In this document: positions 7,961 to 16,326 of the stretch, in pieces
Layout: the number at the start of each line of letters is the position of its first letter
How positions within the stretch are numbered: the first letter of the stretch is position 1
Source of the DNA: Nitrospirota bacterium
Lineage (GTDB): Bacteria > Nitrospirota > Nitrospiria > JACQBW01
Assembly: GCA_016178585.1 (NCBI GenBank)
Contig: JACOTA010000038.1
Span: forward strand, 1-39,420
Reading direction: 5' to 3'
DNA length: 39,420 nucleotides
Made by a program: the position numbers and the translations under genes
The notes under the pieces: model-generated
The model's input: only the letters and a program-made list of their open reading frames with translations
Told to the model about the DNA's origin: nothing
Database searches by the model: none

Positions 7961-7987
7961 TAAGTCTACCATACTGAAGCCCTGGAT

Positions 7988-8752
7988 TCAACGAACATTC
8001 TTCCCGGGTAACTGACCGGCCGCTGCCTGATCCACGTAAAAAGAGAGAGATCCCCGAATCGGCTGTATCCGCTGAGCGGGATAATTCTCTTTTTTTTGCG
8101 GATCAAAAACCGCTTTCAGGACAGGCGCTTTTTCCTGTCCGGCCACCAGAAACACGATTTGATCCGCAGAATTAAAAACAGGCAGGGTAAGCGTAATCCG
8201 GGCGGCCTTATCTTTTTTAACATAGGGAGCCACCACCCATTTTACCTGTTCTTCCAGCTCCGGAAGTCCTGGAAATAATGAAGCCGTATGACCATCCTCT
8301 CCCAATCCCAGGAAAATTAAATCAAACCTTGGAAAATCCCCTCCTGGGAAAAAAGTCTTTAACCTTTTTTCATAGACCCTCGCCGCTTCTTGCGGGGTGT
8401 ATCCGTCTGTTTCGATCGGATGAATATTGGATTCCGGAACCGTTATTTTCGAAAAAAAGTTTTTTTTCACCCATCCTGAATTGCTATCAGGGTGATCTTT
8501 GGGAACAAATCGTTCATCTCCCCAAAAGAAATGAATTTTTTCCCAGGAAAACTGTTTCTGAATAACAGGGTCCGCAAGAGATAAGTAAAGGCCCTGCGGC
8601 GTCGCCCCCCCGGACAGGGCGACGGTGAAACGTCCTTTGACCGAAATAGCCCGTTTCGAAAGTTGGATAAATAACGCTCCGGCCTGCTGATATAATTCTG
8701 TCCGATTACGCCATACCTTTAACATCGGAGGAACATTTAAAGCTGGCGCCAT
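7988..8752 (-). CDS. pgl: 6-phosphogluconolactonase
   Basis: About 254 aa. It hydrolyses 6-phosphoglucono-1,5-lactone to 6-phosphogluconate, the second step of the oxidative pentose phosphate pathway. Family motifs are VALSGGATPQGLY (sugar-phosphate isomerase-like fold), FFWGDERFVP and LGLGEDGHTASLFPG. The gene overlaps the end of zwf. Three starts are possible: 8800 (64-nt overlap), 8752 (16-nt overlap, used here) and 8725 (11 nt past the zwf stop; MLKVWRNRTELY matches the usual family N-terminus). None has a good ribosome binding site, so translation is probably coupled to zwf. Last gene of the pgi-gnd-zwf-pgl operon. Confidence 0.93.
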   Translation of the reverse strand: MAPALNVPPMLKVWRNRTELYQQAGALFIQLSKRAISVKGRFTVALSGGATPQGLYLSLADPVIQKQFSWEKIHFFWGDERFVPKDHPDSNSGWVKKNFFSKITVPESNIHPIETDGYTPQEAARVYEKRLKTFFPGGDFPRFDLIFLGLGEDGHTASLFPGLPELEEQVKWVVAPYVKKDKAARITLTLPVFNSADQIVFLVAGQEKAPVLKAVFDPQKKENYPAQRIQPIRGSLSFYVDQAAAGQLPGKNVR

Positions 8753-10269
8753 TGATGTCCGTTTTTTGAAAGAAGGCCATCCGCGGCCCGGGGGCCCCAC
8801 GTTTCGGCCTTATAGTTCGGAAGGTCTTTCGGGGGATCTTTCTCCCACCCTTCAATAATCGGGTCGATCAGGGTCCAGGCCTCCTCTATTCCGTCCCGGC
8901 GCGTAAACAGGGTTTGGTCCCCTCTCATGGCATCAAGAAGAAGGCGTTCATAGGCCGAATCCTTATTGACAACCGCCCGCGGATTAAAACGGAAATCAAG
9001 CGTTTCAGACTTCAATTGAATTCCCGGACCCGGATGTTTGGCCTCAAACTGAAGAGAAATGCCCTCATCCGGCTGAATCCGAAGGAGAAGAAGGTTAGGT
9101 TGCTGGGTATGGTCAGAAAATCTTCGAAAGAGGAGATGCGGAGCCCGTTTGAACTGGATGGCAACCTCCGTTACCCGTCTCGGCAGCCTTTTCCCTGTCC
9201 GAAGATAAAAGGGAACCTGGCTCCACCGCCAATTATCAATAAAGAACTGCACGGCGACATAGGTTTCCACGGTAGAGTTTGGGTGAACTTTCTCTTCCTG
9301 TCGATACCCTTTTATTTCCTGGCCATGAAAAGGGCCCGGGCCATATTGTCCCCGAACCGTATATTGATTGACCTCATTCGGCTGAATCGGACGGATCGCC
9401 CGCCAGACTTTGACTTTTTCATCCCGGATGGCATCGGCATCCAGAGCAACAGGGGGCTCCATGGCCACAAGCGTTAAAAGTTGCAGCATATGGTTTTGAA
9501 CCACGTCGCGAAGAGCTCCTGCTTCTTCGTAATACGCCCCCCGTCCTTCAATGCCAAGTCCCTCCGCAACCGTAATCTGGACATGATCGATATATTGACG
9601 GTTCCAGATCGGTTCAAATATGCCGTTCGCAAAGCGGAGGGCCAAAATGTTCTGTACCGTTTCCTTCCCCAGGTAATGATCAATCCTGAAAATCTGATTT
9701 TCGTGAAATGCCTGACCGGACAAACGATTTAAGGAAGCCGCGGATTTCAAATCCCGGCCAAAGGGCTTTTCGATAATGATCCGGGCGCCCCCCTTTGACT
9801 CTCTCTGTTTTCCGGAAAGACCGGCCCGTTCTAAATTTTCAATGATCTTTGGATAGACGCTGGGCGGCGTGGCCAAATAAAACAGCAGATTGGAGCTGAA
9901 CGCCGGGAGCTTTTCTTTCCCTTCAAGAAACTGCGATAGATTCCTGAAATCGTTTTCTTCTTTAAAGTCGCCGGAAAAATAAAAAAGACGGTCGGAGAAA
10001 CTCCTCCATTCCGGATCAAATTCGGAATTTATTTGCACCGGAAATCTTTTCCGAAACGCCTCATGACTCATCGGCGTCCTGGCAAAACCGACCACCGAAA
10101 ATGTCTTTGGAAGCAAACCCTGCTGGAAAAGGCTGAACAGAGCGGGAATGAGTTTTCTTTTCGTCAAATCCCCTGATGCGCCAAAAATCACGAGCGTACA
10201 GGGATCGGGAATAAATTCAGGCGATCCCTCGCGGTGAATCGGCGCGGGAGTCATTTGATCAGGATTCAT
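8737..10269 (-). CDS. zwf: Glucose-6-phosphate 1-dehydrogenase
   Basis: 510 aa, full length. It oxidises glucose-6-phosphate to 6-phosphogluconolactone with NADP or NAD. The nucleotide-binding motif GASGDLTKRKLIP (30-42) and the active-site signature IDHYLGKE (near residue 200) are intact. ATG 10269 overlaps the end of gnd by 11 nt and has GAGGTG upstream. It lies between gnd and pgl in the same operon, so all enzymes from G6P to ribulose-5-phosphate are made together. Confidence 0.97.
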   Translation of the reverse strand: MNPDQMTPAPIHREGSPEFIPDPCTLVIFGASGDLTKRKLIPALFSLFQQGLLPKTFSVVGFARTPMSHEAFRKRFPVQINSEFDPEWRSFSDRLFYFSGDFKEENDFRNLSQFLEGKEKLPAFSSNLLFYLATPPSVYPKIIENLERAGLSGKQRESKGGARIIIEKPFGRDLKSAASLNRLSGQAFHENQIFRIDHYLGKETVQNILALRFANGIFEPIWNRQYIDHVQITVAEGLGIEGRGAYYEEAGALRDVVQNHMLQLLTLVAMEPPVALDADAIRDEKVKVWRAIRPIQPNEVNQYTVRGQYGPGPFHGQEIKGYRQEEKVHPNSTVETYVAVQFFIDNWRWSQVPFYLRTGKRLPRRVTEVAIQFKRAPHLLFRRFSDHTQQPNLLLLRIQPDEGISLQFEAKHPGPGIQLKSETLDFRFNPRAVVNKDSAYERLLLDAMRGDQTLFTRRDGIEEAWTLIDPIIEGWEKDPPKDLPNYKAETWGPRAADGLLSKNGHQWRQL

Positions 10270-11164
10270 TGGTTTTTTTCACCTCATGTCCTCCAAATTC
10301 TTTTCGCAAGGCCGCAATGACCTTCGCGCTAAAGGACTCCGTCTGACGGGAATGAAAACGCTCCATTAACGAAAGGGTGATGACAGGGGAGGGCAACCCC
10401 ATTTCTATGGCCTCGTTTACCATCCATCTCCCCTCCCCTGAATCCTCAACATACCCTTTTATCGAAGAAAGCCCGGGGTCCTTCTTAAAAGCCTCTGCCG
10501 CCAATTCCAGCAGCCACGATCTCACCACGCTTCCATGATTCCAAAGGTCCGCGACGGAATGCAAATCAAAATCATAAGGAGACGCTCTCAACATTTCAAA
10601 CCCTTCCGCATAGGCCTGAAGCATCCCGTATTCAATTCCGTTATGCACCATTTTTGTAAAATGTCCTGCTCCGGTTTTTCCGCAATACAGGTAACCCTCC
10701 TCCGGAGCCAGGGTCTTAAACACCGGTTCAAATCTGTTAAATACTTCCTTTTTTCCTCCAATCATCAGGCAATATCCTTCTTTCAGTCCCCAGATTCCGC
10801 CGCTTGTCCCCACATCGAGCCAGTCCATTGATCTTTCTGCCAGCAATTGGGACCGTTCGATGGCGTCTTTATAATAAGAGTTCCCTCCATCGATAACCGT
10901 ATCGCCGGGAGAGAGGAGCGGAAGGAGTTCTCTGAGGGTCTGGTTCACCGGCTCTCCGGCCGGGACCATCATCCATACCCCTCGCGGAGGCTCAAGCTTT
11001 TCGACGAGCGCCGGAAGCGAAGAGGCCTTGACTCCTCCAAAGGAGGCCAATTCTTTACCGGTTTCAACGCTTCGATCAAAACCGACCACCTGATGGCCTC
11101 CTTTTAACAGCTTTTGAGCCATATTGGCGCCCATTTTACCCAAACCAATCATCCCCAACTGCAT
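10259..11164 (-). CDS. gnd: 6-phosphogluconate dehydrogenase (decarboxylating), short form
   Basis: 301 aa, the short-chain form usually preferring NAD, against about 470 aa for the E. coli type. The Rossmann motif MIGLGKMGANM is at 5-15. The catalytic region shows DVGTSGGIWGLKEGYCLMIGG and HFTKMVHNGIEYG (K and N of the active site). It converts 6-phosphogluconate to ribulose-5-phosphate and CO2. AGGAGGG precedes ATG 11164. The start overlaps the end of pgi by 16 nt and the stop overlaps zwf by 11 nt. Cofactor preference is inferred from the subfamily. Confidence 0.95.
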   Translation of the reverse strand: MQLGMIGLGKMGANMAQKLLKGGHQVVGFDRSVETGKELASFGGVKASSLPALVEKLEPPRGVWMMVPAGEPVNQTLRELLPLLSPGDTVIDGGNSYYKDAIERSQLLAERSMDWLDVGTSGGIWGLKEGYCLMIGGKKEVFNRFEPVFKTLAPEEGYLYCGKTGAGHFTKMVHNGIEYGMLQAYAEGFEMLRASPYDFDLHSVADLWNHGSVVRSWLLELAAEAFKKDPGLSSIKGYVEDSGEGRWMVNEAIEMGLPSPVITLSLMERFHSRQTESFSAKVIAALRKEFGGHEVKKTNES

Positions 11165-12840
11165 GAGTTCCCTCCTGCCGGCTGAAATCCTTCAATGAGT
11201 TGAATCACGTGAGCGAGCCCCTCCTCCGGGGATCGTCCCAGATGGATCTGCAGCACCGGCAATCCTTTTTTCTTCAGAGAATCCAAGTCCCCGAGAGATT
11301 GAGCCCGTTTTAAGATACTGAAGCCGTAATTTCTTTCAGGAATTGGAACGTCGTCGGGATCATCTGCCGTAATTTGAAAAAAGACCCCTTTTCTGGCCCC
11401 CCCCTTATGAAGCTGGCCGGTTGAATGTAAAAATCTGGGTCCGTACCCTAACGTGGTCGCGACCCGGAATTTGTCTCGAATGGAGACCCTCATCTTTTGC
11501 AGGAGATTCTCAGTGGAGGGGGAACGCTCAAGATAAGCCAATAAAGCAACATAAGAAGAGGGCTTAACCTGTTTTAAAAATACCCCTGAATTTTTGGCAA
11601 AAGAAGGGTCTGGATGAACTTGGGTTTCCGGGAGATGCCCTGAGGTCCGGTAAATCTCTAAAATCCGGCTGGTGTTTTCCTTGCTCTCTGTCACATTGGG
11701 CTCGTCAAACGGATTGATTTCCAATTGAATGCCGGCTACGGCGGTTGCCATTTCCCATCGAAAGAATTCTCCTGCCAGGTCATACGGGTCGCGAAGAAAA
11801 ATTTCAACAACCGGCTGACCGGCTTTCCTCAAAGTCTCCACCGACCTGTCTAAAGCCGTATCCGGATGCGACTTTAACCTGTAGTAGATAAAGAGCCGGT
11901 CGCTCCCATATTGATCAGGCTGTCCGGGTTCTTCTCCTTCGACCGGTATCAGCCCTTTTCCTTCTTTCCCTGTGCTTTCGGCAAGAAGTTGTTCGATCCA
12001 GACTCCAAAACTTTTAATCGGCGGTGGAAGAATAAAGGTCACCTTGTCCCTTCCTTCTCTTCCGAGCTCCGACAACACAGCTCCCAGCGCCGCGCCGGGG
12101 TTCTCTTCGACGGGAACATCGGAACCGCATCTTTTAATGACCTCATCCGCCCGGTTAAGAAAAGTTTCCAAATCGATTCCTATCAATGCCGCAGGAACCA
12201 ATCCAAAAAAGGAAAGAGCGGAGTACCTTCCACCGATATCGGGAGGATTCAAAAATACCCTTCGGAAATGTTTTTCAGAAGCTGTTTTCTCAAGAGCGGA
12301 GCCCCGATCCGTAATGGCGACCCAATGATCTCCGGGAGAAGAAATTTCAAGAGCCTTTATTTTTTTTGAAAAATAGAGAAACAGAGATTCCGATTCAATC
12401 GTGGAACCCGATTTACTTGCCACAATAAAAAGGGTCTTGCGAAGATCGAGCTTTTCCTCCAGATGAAGAAGCGTTGCCGGATCAGTGCTATCCAGCACCC
12501 GAAATTCAGGATACCCCGGGGAAATTCCAAAAGTATTCCGGCAGACTTCCGGACAGAGACTGCTCCCCCCCATCCCCAGAAGAACGACGTCTTTAAATCC
12601 TTCCTTTTTGATTGTCGTTCCAAATTCCCTTAAGGCCGCGAGTTGTGTTCGCATAAAACCCGTTATCGTCAACCAACCGAGCCGGGCATTGATCTTTCGT
12701 TGAATGCCCAAATCGCTTTTCCAGAGCGAAGGGTCATGGTTCCAAAACCGTTCGACCATCTTTTCGCGGCCGAATTTCCGTAAAACCGCATTGACCGCTT
12801 CCTCAGCCTTTCCAACTGACATAACAAAATCTCGTTCCAA
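11149..12840 (-). CDS. pgi: Glucose-6-phosphate isomerase of the transaldolase-fused type, standalone
   Basis: About 563 aa. SIS-domain features are LLGMGGSSLCPE, FIVASKSGSTIES, GGRYSALSFFGLVPAAL and a C-terminal LGYGPRFLHSTGQLHKGG. The sequence resembles the isomerase half of bifunctional transaldolase/PGI proteins (about 950 aa) more than classical PGI, but no transaldolase domain is encoded upstream. It interconverts glucose-6-phosphate and fructose-6-phosphate. I place the start at TTG 12840 because GGAGG lies 7 nt upstream; the longer frame from TTG 12855 would translate the ribosome binding site itself. ATG 12822 is another option. First gene of the pentose phosphate operon. Confidence 0.87.
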   Translation of the reverse strand: MERDFVMSVGKAEEAVNAVLRKFGREKMVERFWNHDPSLWKSDLGIQRKINARLGWLTITGFMRTQLAALREFGTTIKKEGFKDVVLLGMGGSSLCPEVCRNTFGISPGYPEFRVLDSTDPATLLHLEEKLDLRKTLFIVASKSGSTIESESLFLYFSKKIKALEISSPGDHWVAITDRGSALEKTASEKHFRRVFLNPPDIGGRYSALSFFGLVPAALIGIDLETFLNRADEVIKRCGSDVPVEENPGAALGAVLSELGREGRDKVTFILPPPIKSFGVWIEQLLAESTGKEGKGLIPVEGEEPGQPDQYGSDRLFIYYRLKSHPDTALDRSVETLRKAGQPVVEIFLRDPYDLAGEFFRWEMATAVAGIQLEINPFDEPNVTESKENTSRILEIYRTSGHLPETQVHPDPSFAKNSGVFLKQVKPSSYVALLAYLERSPSTENLLQKMRVSIRDKFRVATTLGYGPRFLHSTGQLHKGGARKGVFFQITADDPDDVPIPERNYGFSILKRAQSLGDLDSLKKKGLPVLQIHLGRSPEEGLAHVIQLIEGFQPAGGNSCSWG

Positions 12841-12901
12841 CGAAACACCTCCCAAAGCCGCTCTGTACGTTCTTTATCTTATCGTTTAAAAAGAAGGGAA
12901 T

Positions 12902-13060
12902 TCAAGCTCTTTCAGGAGAGTCAATTCTCTCTTGAAGTCTTAAAAGACGTGCCTTGTTCTCTCGAAGCTTTGGCAGGAAATACTTTTCGTCGATCTCGTC
13001 AATGTTTTTCCGGCACCCGGCTTGATAGAACCGATCGGTTTGGGTCCGTTTTTCCCCCAT
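12902..13060 (-). CDS. Possible small ORF overlapping the cheR 3' end
   Basis: ATG 13060 opens a 52-aa frame that runs through the cheR stop at 12999 to a TGA at 12902. Its second half (NIDEIDEKYFLPKLRENKAR) is charged and helical, unlike random translation. There is no ribosome binding site. It could be a real small protein, or the native C-terminus of CheR moved out of frame by an indel in the GGGGGAAAAA run near 13050. Neither can be settled from one sequence. Confidence 0.3.
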   Translation of the reverse strand: MGEKRTQTDRFYQAGCRKNIDEIDEKYFLPKLRENKARLLRLQERIDSPERA

Positions 13061-13925
13061 GGGTGTAAACGGTCGGGATGATGGATCGGGCCAGACCATC
13101 TTGAAAGTTTACACTTTCGGCGTGCCCCAGAAAAAGATACCCTTTCTGGGCCAGATAACAAAATAAACGGCGGATGACGCGGGCTTTCGATTCGGCATTA
13201 AAATAAATCAACACGTTCCGGCAGAAAATCAGGTCAAAAAAGCCGTTTAACGGATAAGCCGCATCATTCAAATTTAACCGGCTAAACCTGATGATCGACC
13301 GGATCGCCGTTCCCGCTTTCATTTTTTCGGCGTGTTGCCCGGTCCCCTTCAACATATAACTTTTGAGAAATTTCTCCGGAATTTCATGGGCTTTGTCTTT
13401 AGAAAAAATACCCGCTTCGGCATTTTTTAGAACCCGGGCCGATAGGTCGGTGGCGAGAATTTCGATCTCCCAGCCGGAAGAGGGAGGAAAGTGATCAAAG
13501 AGGAGCATCGCAAGGGAATAGGGTTCTTCCCCGGTCGAACAGGCAGCGCTCCAGACGCGAATTTTTCTATTCTTAAGACCCGATAAAGCCTGAGCTTTCC
13601 ATTCGGGGAAAATCTGTTCCTCTAAAAATTTAAAATGGCGGGGTTCGCGAAAAAAATGGGTCTCGTTCGTACTAATGCGATCCAGCAGAGTAATAAGTTC
13701 CTCTCCATCCTCCTCAACAACCCTTTCGTAGTATTTTCCAAAAGAACGAATATTGAGTTCCCGTAAACGCTTCGAAAGACGTCCCGCCAGCAGAGCTTTT
13801 TTCGGCGGGCCCAGGTAAATACCCGCCTTCCGATAAATCAAGGCCCGAAAAAGAGCAAACTCCCTTTCTGTCATCGGGGAGAGGCCTCCCTCCTCCTGAG
13901 GAGGCCTGACTTCATTCTTATCCAT
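12999..13925 (-). CDS. cheR: Chemotaxis protein methyltransferase CheR
   Basis: 308 aa. The N-terminal helical domain (FALFRALIYRKAGIYLGPPK) and the SAM-binding domain are both visible: RVWSAACSTGEEPYSLAM, FFDLIFCRNVLIYF and LFLGHAESV are signature strings. It methylates glutamates on MCP helices using SAM. ATG 13925 directly abuts the cheW stop (13926-13928). It is the last recognised che gene of the minus-strand operon; cheB, its usual partner, is not found here. Its C-terminus may be affected by the alternative frame at 12902-13060. Confidence 0.95.
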   Translation of the reverse strand: MDKNEVRPPQEEGGLSPMTEREFALFRALIYRKAGIYLGPPKKALLAGRLSKRLRELNIRSFGKYYERVVEEDGEELITLLDRISTNETHFFREPRHFKFLEEQIFPEWKAQALSGLKNRKIRVWSAACSTGEEPYSLAMLLFDHFPPSSGWEIEILATDLSARVLKNAEAGIFSKDKAHEIPEKFLKSYMLKGTGQHAEKMKAGTAIRSIIRFSRLNLNDAAYPLNGFFDLIFCRNVLIYFNAESKARVIRRLFCYLAQKGYLFLGHAESVNFQDGLARSIIPTVYTHGGKTDPNRSVLSSRVPEKH

Positions 13926-14474
13926 TCAAAAGGACTTGCCTTTCTCTTTCTTTGATCCGTCAGGTTCAACCATTTCTTTTGCCTCCACCGTTTTGGCGCG
14001 AATAATCGCCGGAAGCTCGTCATGGGACAAGACCTGATTGACATCGAGAATTTGAATGAATTTTTTGTCGACCTTTCCCATTCCCAGGAGATAGTCGGCC
14101 TTCACCTGCGTTCCGAAGAAAGGGGGAGGCTCAATATCTTCCGATGAGAGGTTCATAACCTGGTTGACCGCATCGGCAATAACCCCGACCACGCTCTTTT
14201 CTCCCTCAATCTCAATTTCAACGATCACAATACAGGTTCTCCTGGTCATCGAACTTTCCGGAAGTCCGAACTTAACCGCCAGGTCAACCACAGGAACCAC
14301 CCCTCCCCGAAGGTTGATAACCCCCCGGATCGATTTTGGCATAGAAGGAACCTTTGTTAAAACACCATACTCAATAATTTCTTTTACCTGGAGAAGGCCG
14401 ATCGCGTATTCCTCCCCGGCCAGGTAAAAGGTCAGGTATTGTTTTTGATCAACTGCTTCTTTAACGGATGCCAT
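13926..14474 (-). CDS. cheW: Chemotaxis coupling protein CheW
   Basis: 182 aa. It has the two-barrel CheW fold: YLTFYLAGEEYAIGLLQVKEII, VPSMPKSIRGVINLRGGVVPVVDL and VVGVIADAVNQVM. It links receptors to CheA. It carries a charged C-terminal extension of about 25 residues (EAKEMVEPDGSKKEKGKSF) beyond the usual end. AAGGAG precedes ATG 14474. It starts 2 nt past the cheD stop and touches cheR, so the three are one transcript. Confidence 0.96.
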   Translation of the reverse strand: MASVKEAVDQKQYLTFYLAGEEYAIGLLQVKEIIEYGVLTKVPSMPKSIRGVINLRGGVVPVVDLAVKFGLPESSMTRRTCIVIVEIEIEGEKSVVGVIADAVNQVMNLSSEDIEPPPFFGTQVKADYLLGMGKVDKKFIQILDVNQVLSHDELPAIIRAKTVEAKEMVEPDGSKKEKGKSF

Positions 14475-14476
14475 GT

Positions 14477-15046
14477 TTATTCTCCTTCTTTAACCGGCGC
14501 TGGTTTTCTTCCCCCCAACAATTTGACCCAGGCAACCCCTTCATTGACGTGGAAAACCAATTTACGACCCTGTGCCCCTCCAACGTCCTCGATCATAACA
14601 GGAATTCCCTCTTCCTGAAGGAGGCGGCGGGCCACTTCGACATTTTTCAATCCCAGATTTTCGCTGTTTCCCTTCATCTCTTTAACGACACAAGCTCCTC
14701 CGAAAATCTTGGCACGAAGATCGGTCTTCATCCCTCCCAGGTTTAACACTTTTTCGATGAGAGAATGTATCGCGACATCACCAAATCTGGCTGAAGTTTC
14801 ATTTTTCCCGGTTCTGAACGGGAGAAGATAATGGTTAACCCCTCCGACTTTCAAAAAGGGGTTCCACAAACCAACCGCAACGCAGGAACCTAAAACCGTG
14901 GTGACCACAGAAGGTGTCGAGGCGGCAAACAATTGTCCTGCGTGAAGATAAACAGTTGAAATACCCCCGGGAGATTGGGCCGCATCTCTGCCTTTTGACG
15001 GAAGGCCGACCGGAAGAAGAGGAATAAGAGTTGATTTAGAATTCAT
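14477..15046 (-). CDS. cheD: Chemoreceptor glutamine deamidase CheD
   Basis: 189 aa. Catalytic Cys55 (TVLGSCVAVGLW) and His72 (GGVNHYLLPF) are present, with the family string IFGGACVV later. CheD deamidates selected MCP glutamines to glutamates and can bind CheC. No cheC is in the window. ATG 15046 begins one base past the GAF gene's stop, implying translational coupling; the frame stays open upstream into the GAF gene, but that would be an unlikely 48-residue extension. Confidence 0.94.
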   Translation of the reverse strand: MNSKSTLIPLLPVGLPSKGRDAAQSPGGISTVYLHAGQLFAASTPSVVTTVLGSCVAVGLWNPFLKVGGVNHYLLPFRTGKNETSARFGDVAIHSLIEKVLNLGGMKTDLRAKIFGGACVVKEMKGNSENLGLKNVEVARRLLQEEGIPVMIEDVGGAQGRKLVFHVNEGVAWVKLLGGRKPAPVKEGE

Positions 15047-15047
15047 T

Positions 15048-15818
15048 TTATTCGACGATTCCCGCGGTTTCCCGGGCCGATCGGCGGGTACAATAAAGCG
15101 CAACGGCGGCATGGGTCGCCAATAAATCAAACAGCTCAAAATCGACCGCTTCAAGGCCGGGTTTCTGCTCCAGCAACCGGAAAATGGCAATGGCTCCGAT
15201 GACCTTGCCCCCGACTTTTAAAGGGATACAGGCGGTTAAATCACACTCTCCCGCGAACGCTCCAGGAGGTTGGCCGGGTTTAGCCGAATAAAGCTCTCCG
15301 GATGAAACCGCACGACCGATAAGGCCCGCGCCGAGGGGGACACTTTTATAATGTTCTTCTTCAATCCCCATAGACGACAGGCACGTTAGGGACGAATTGC
15401 GGGAGTCCAGCTCAAAGAGGGCCATCTCTTCAGATCCAATCAGGTTAGTGACAATTTCTTGAATGGTCAACAGAACTTCCTGCCGGTCCAAAGTGCTGTG
15501 CAAGCGATAACTCGCGACATAGAGGTTCGCCAAATTGGAGTTTTGTTTCTCTACTTCGATATATTCCTGTGAAAAATGGCGGCTTTCTTCCTCGATTTTA
15601 GACATCTGTTCTTTCCAGCGGGCCTCTTCCCTGATGTAACGGCCGAGCTCTTTATCCGTTATCTCAAGCTGTTCCTCAATCCGGGTTTTCTCGCTCTGAA
15701 GTTTTGCCGCCAGGAGGCGGATCCTGTCGTTTTCAATCAGCAGATTCTGAGTAAACTGTTTTGTCTCTTCCTGTATTTTTTGAATATAGGCGGGTTTATG
15801 AGTTCCATCACTCTTCAT
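15048..15818 (-). CDS. Coiled-coil GAF-domain protein in the che operon
   Basis: 256 aa, soluble. Residues 1-100 are a long charged coiled coil (runs of E, K, Q and L). Residues 105-250 form a GAF domain (VPLGAGLIGRAVSSGE, ACIPLKVGGKVIGAIAIF and DFELFDLLATHAAVAL). No kinase, cyclase or EAL domain is attached. GGGAG lies 7 nt before ATG 15818; a GTG sits just ahead of it. It is between cheY and cheD on the same strand, so it probably adds a cytosolic sensory or scaffold input to the CheA complex. That is inference. The bound ligand is unknown. Confidence 0.85.
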   Translation of the reverse strand: MKSDGTHKPAYIQKIQEETKQFTQNLLIENDRIRLLAAKLQSEKTRIEEQLEITDKELGRYIREEARWKEQMSKIEEESRHFSQEYIEVEKQNSNLANLYVASYRLHSTLDRQEVLLTIQEIVTNLIGSEEMALFELDSRNSSLTCLSSMGIEEEHYKSVPLGAGLIGRAVSSGELYSAKPGQPPGAFAGECDLTACIPLKVGGKVIGAIAIFRLLEQKPGLEAVDFELFDLLATHAAVALYCTRRSARETAGIVE

Positions 15819-15855
15819 CACGACGCTCCCGGGTTTCTCTTGTTTTGACCGGCGT

Positions 15856-16233
15856 TTATTTTAAATCAACCAAATAAGTTTTAACCTTGGACATTAACTC
15901 CAGCCCGTTGATCGGTTTTGTGACATAATCATTACAGCCATTTTCAAAACCGCTTTCCCTGCTTTCCATTTCACCCCGCGTGGTCACCATGATAATCGGA
16001 ATCAATTTTGTCGCCTCGTGCGCTCTAATTTTTTGACAGGCTTCAAAACCGTTCATTTTGGGCATATTCACATCCATCAGAATAAGATCAGGTTTTTCAG
16101 AAACAGCTTTCGTTACGGCCTCCTGGCCGTCTTTTGCGATGATCAGATCAAACCCTCCCTTGCCAAGGATCATTTTTTCCATCATGAGAATGGTATCCGC
16201 ATCATCCACCAACAAAATTTTTTTACGGTTCAT
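15856..16233 (-). CDS. cheY: CheY-like single-domain response regulator
   Basis: 125 aa, one receiver domain. Acidic pair D10/D11 (LLVDDAD), phosphoacceptor D54 (ILMDVNMP), T84/T85 (MVTTRGE) and K106 (YVTKPING) are all in place. It takes phosphate from CheA and would act on the flagellar or pilus motor. It could equally be a twitching-type regulator, since no flagellar or pilus genes are here. AAGGAA precedes ATG 16233. It lies between cheA and the GAF gene. Confidence 0.9.
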   Translation of the reverse strand: MNRKKILLVDDADTILMMEKMILGKGGFDLIIAKDGQEAVTKAVSEKPDLILMDVNMPKMNGFEACQKIRAHEATKLIPIIMVTTRGEMESRESGFENGCNDYVTKPINGLELMSKVKTYLVDLK

Positions 16234-16326
16234 TTCTTCCTTTTTATTTTAGATTGATAATCGTCGACGACCCGTGCATGGGCCAACCCCCTTGATTGAA
16301 AACAACCGTTTACGCTTTTCATTCAA

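Noticed and set aside
8914-9477. 187-aa plus-strand ORF opposite zwf
   Set aside because: Opposite the G6PD coding region; very Arg/Lys-rich translation typical of antisense frames.
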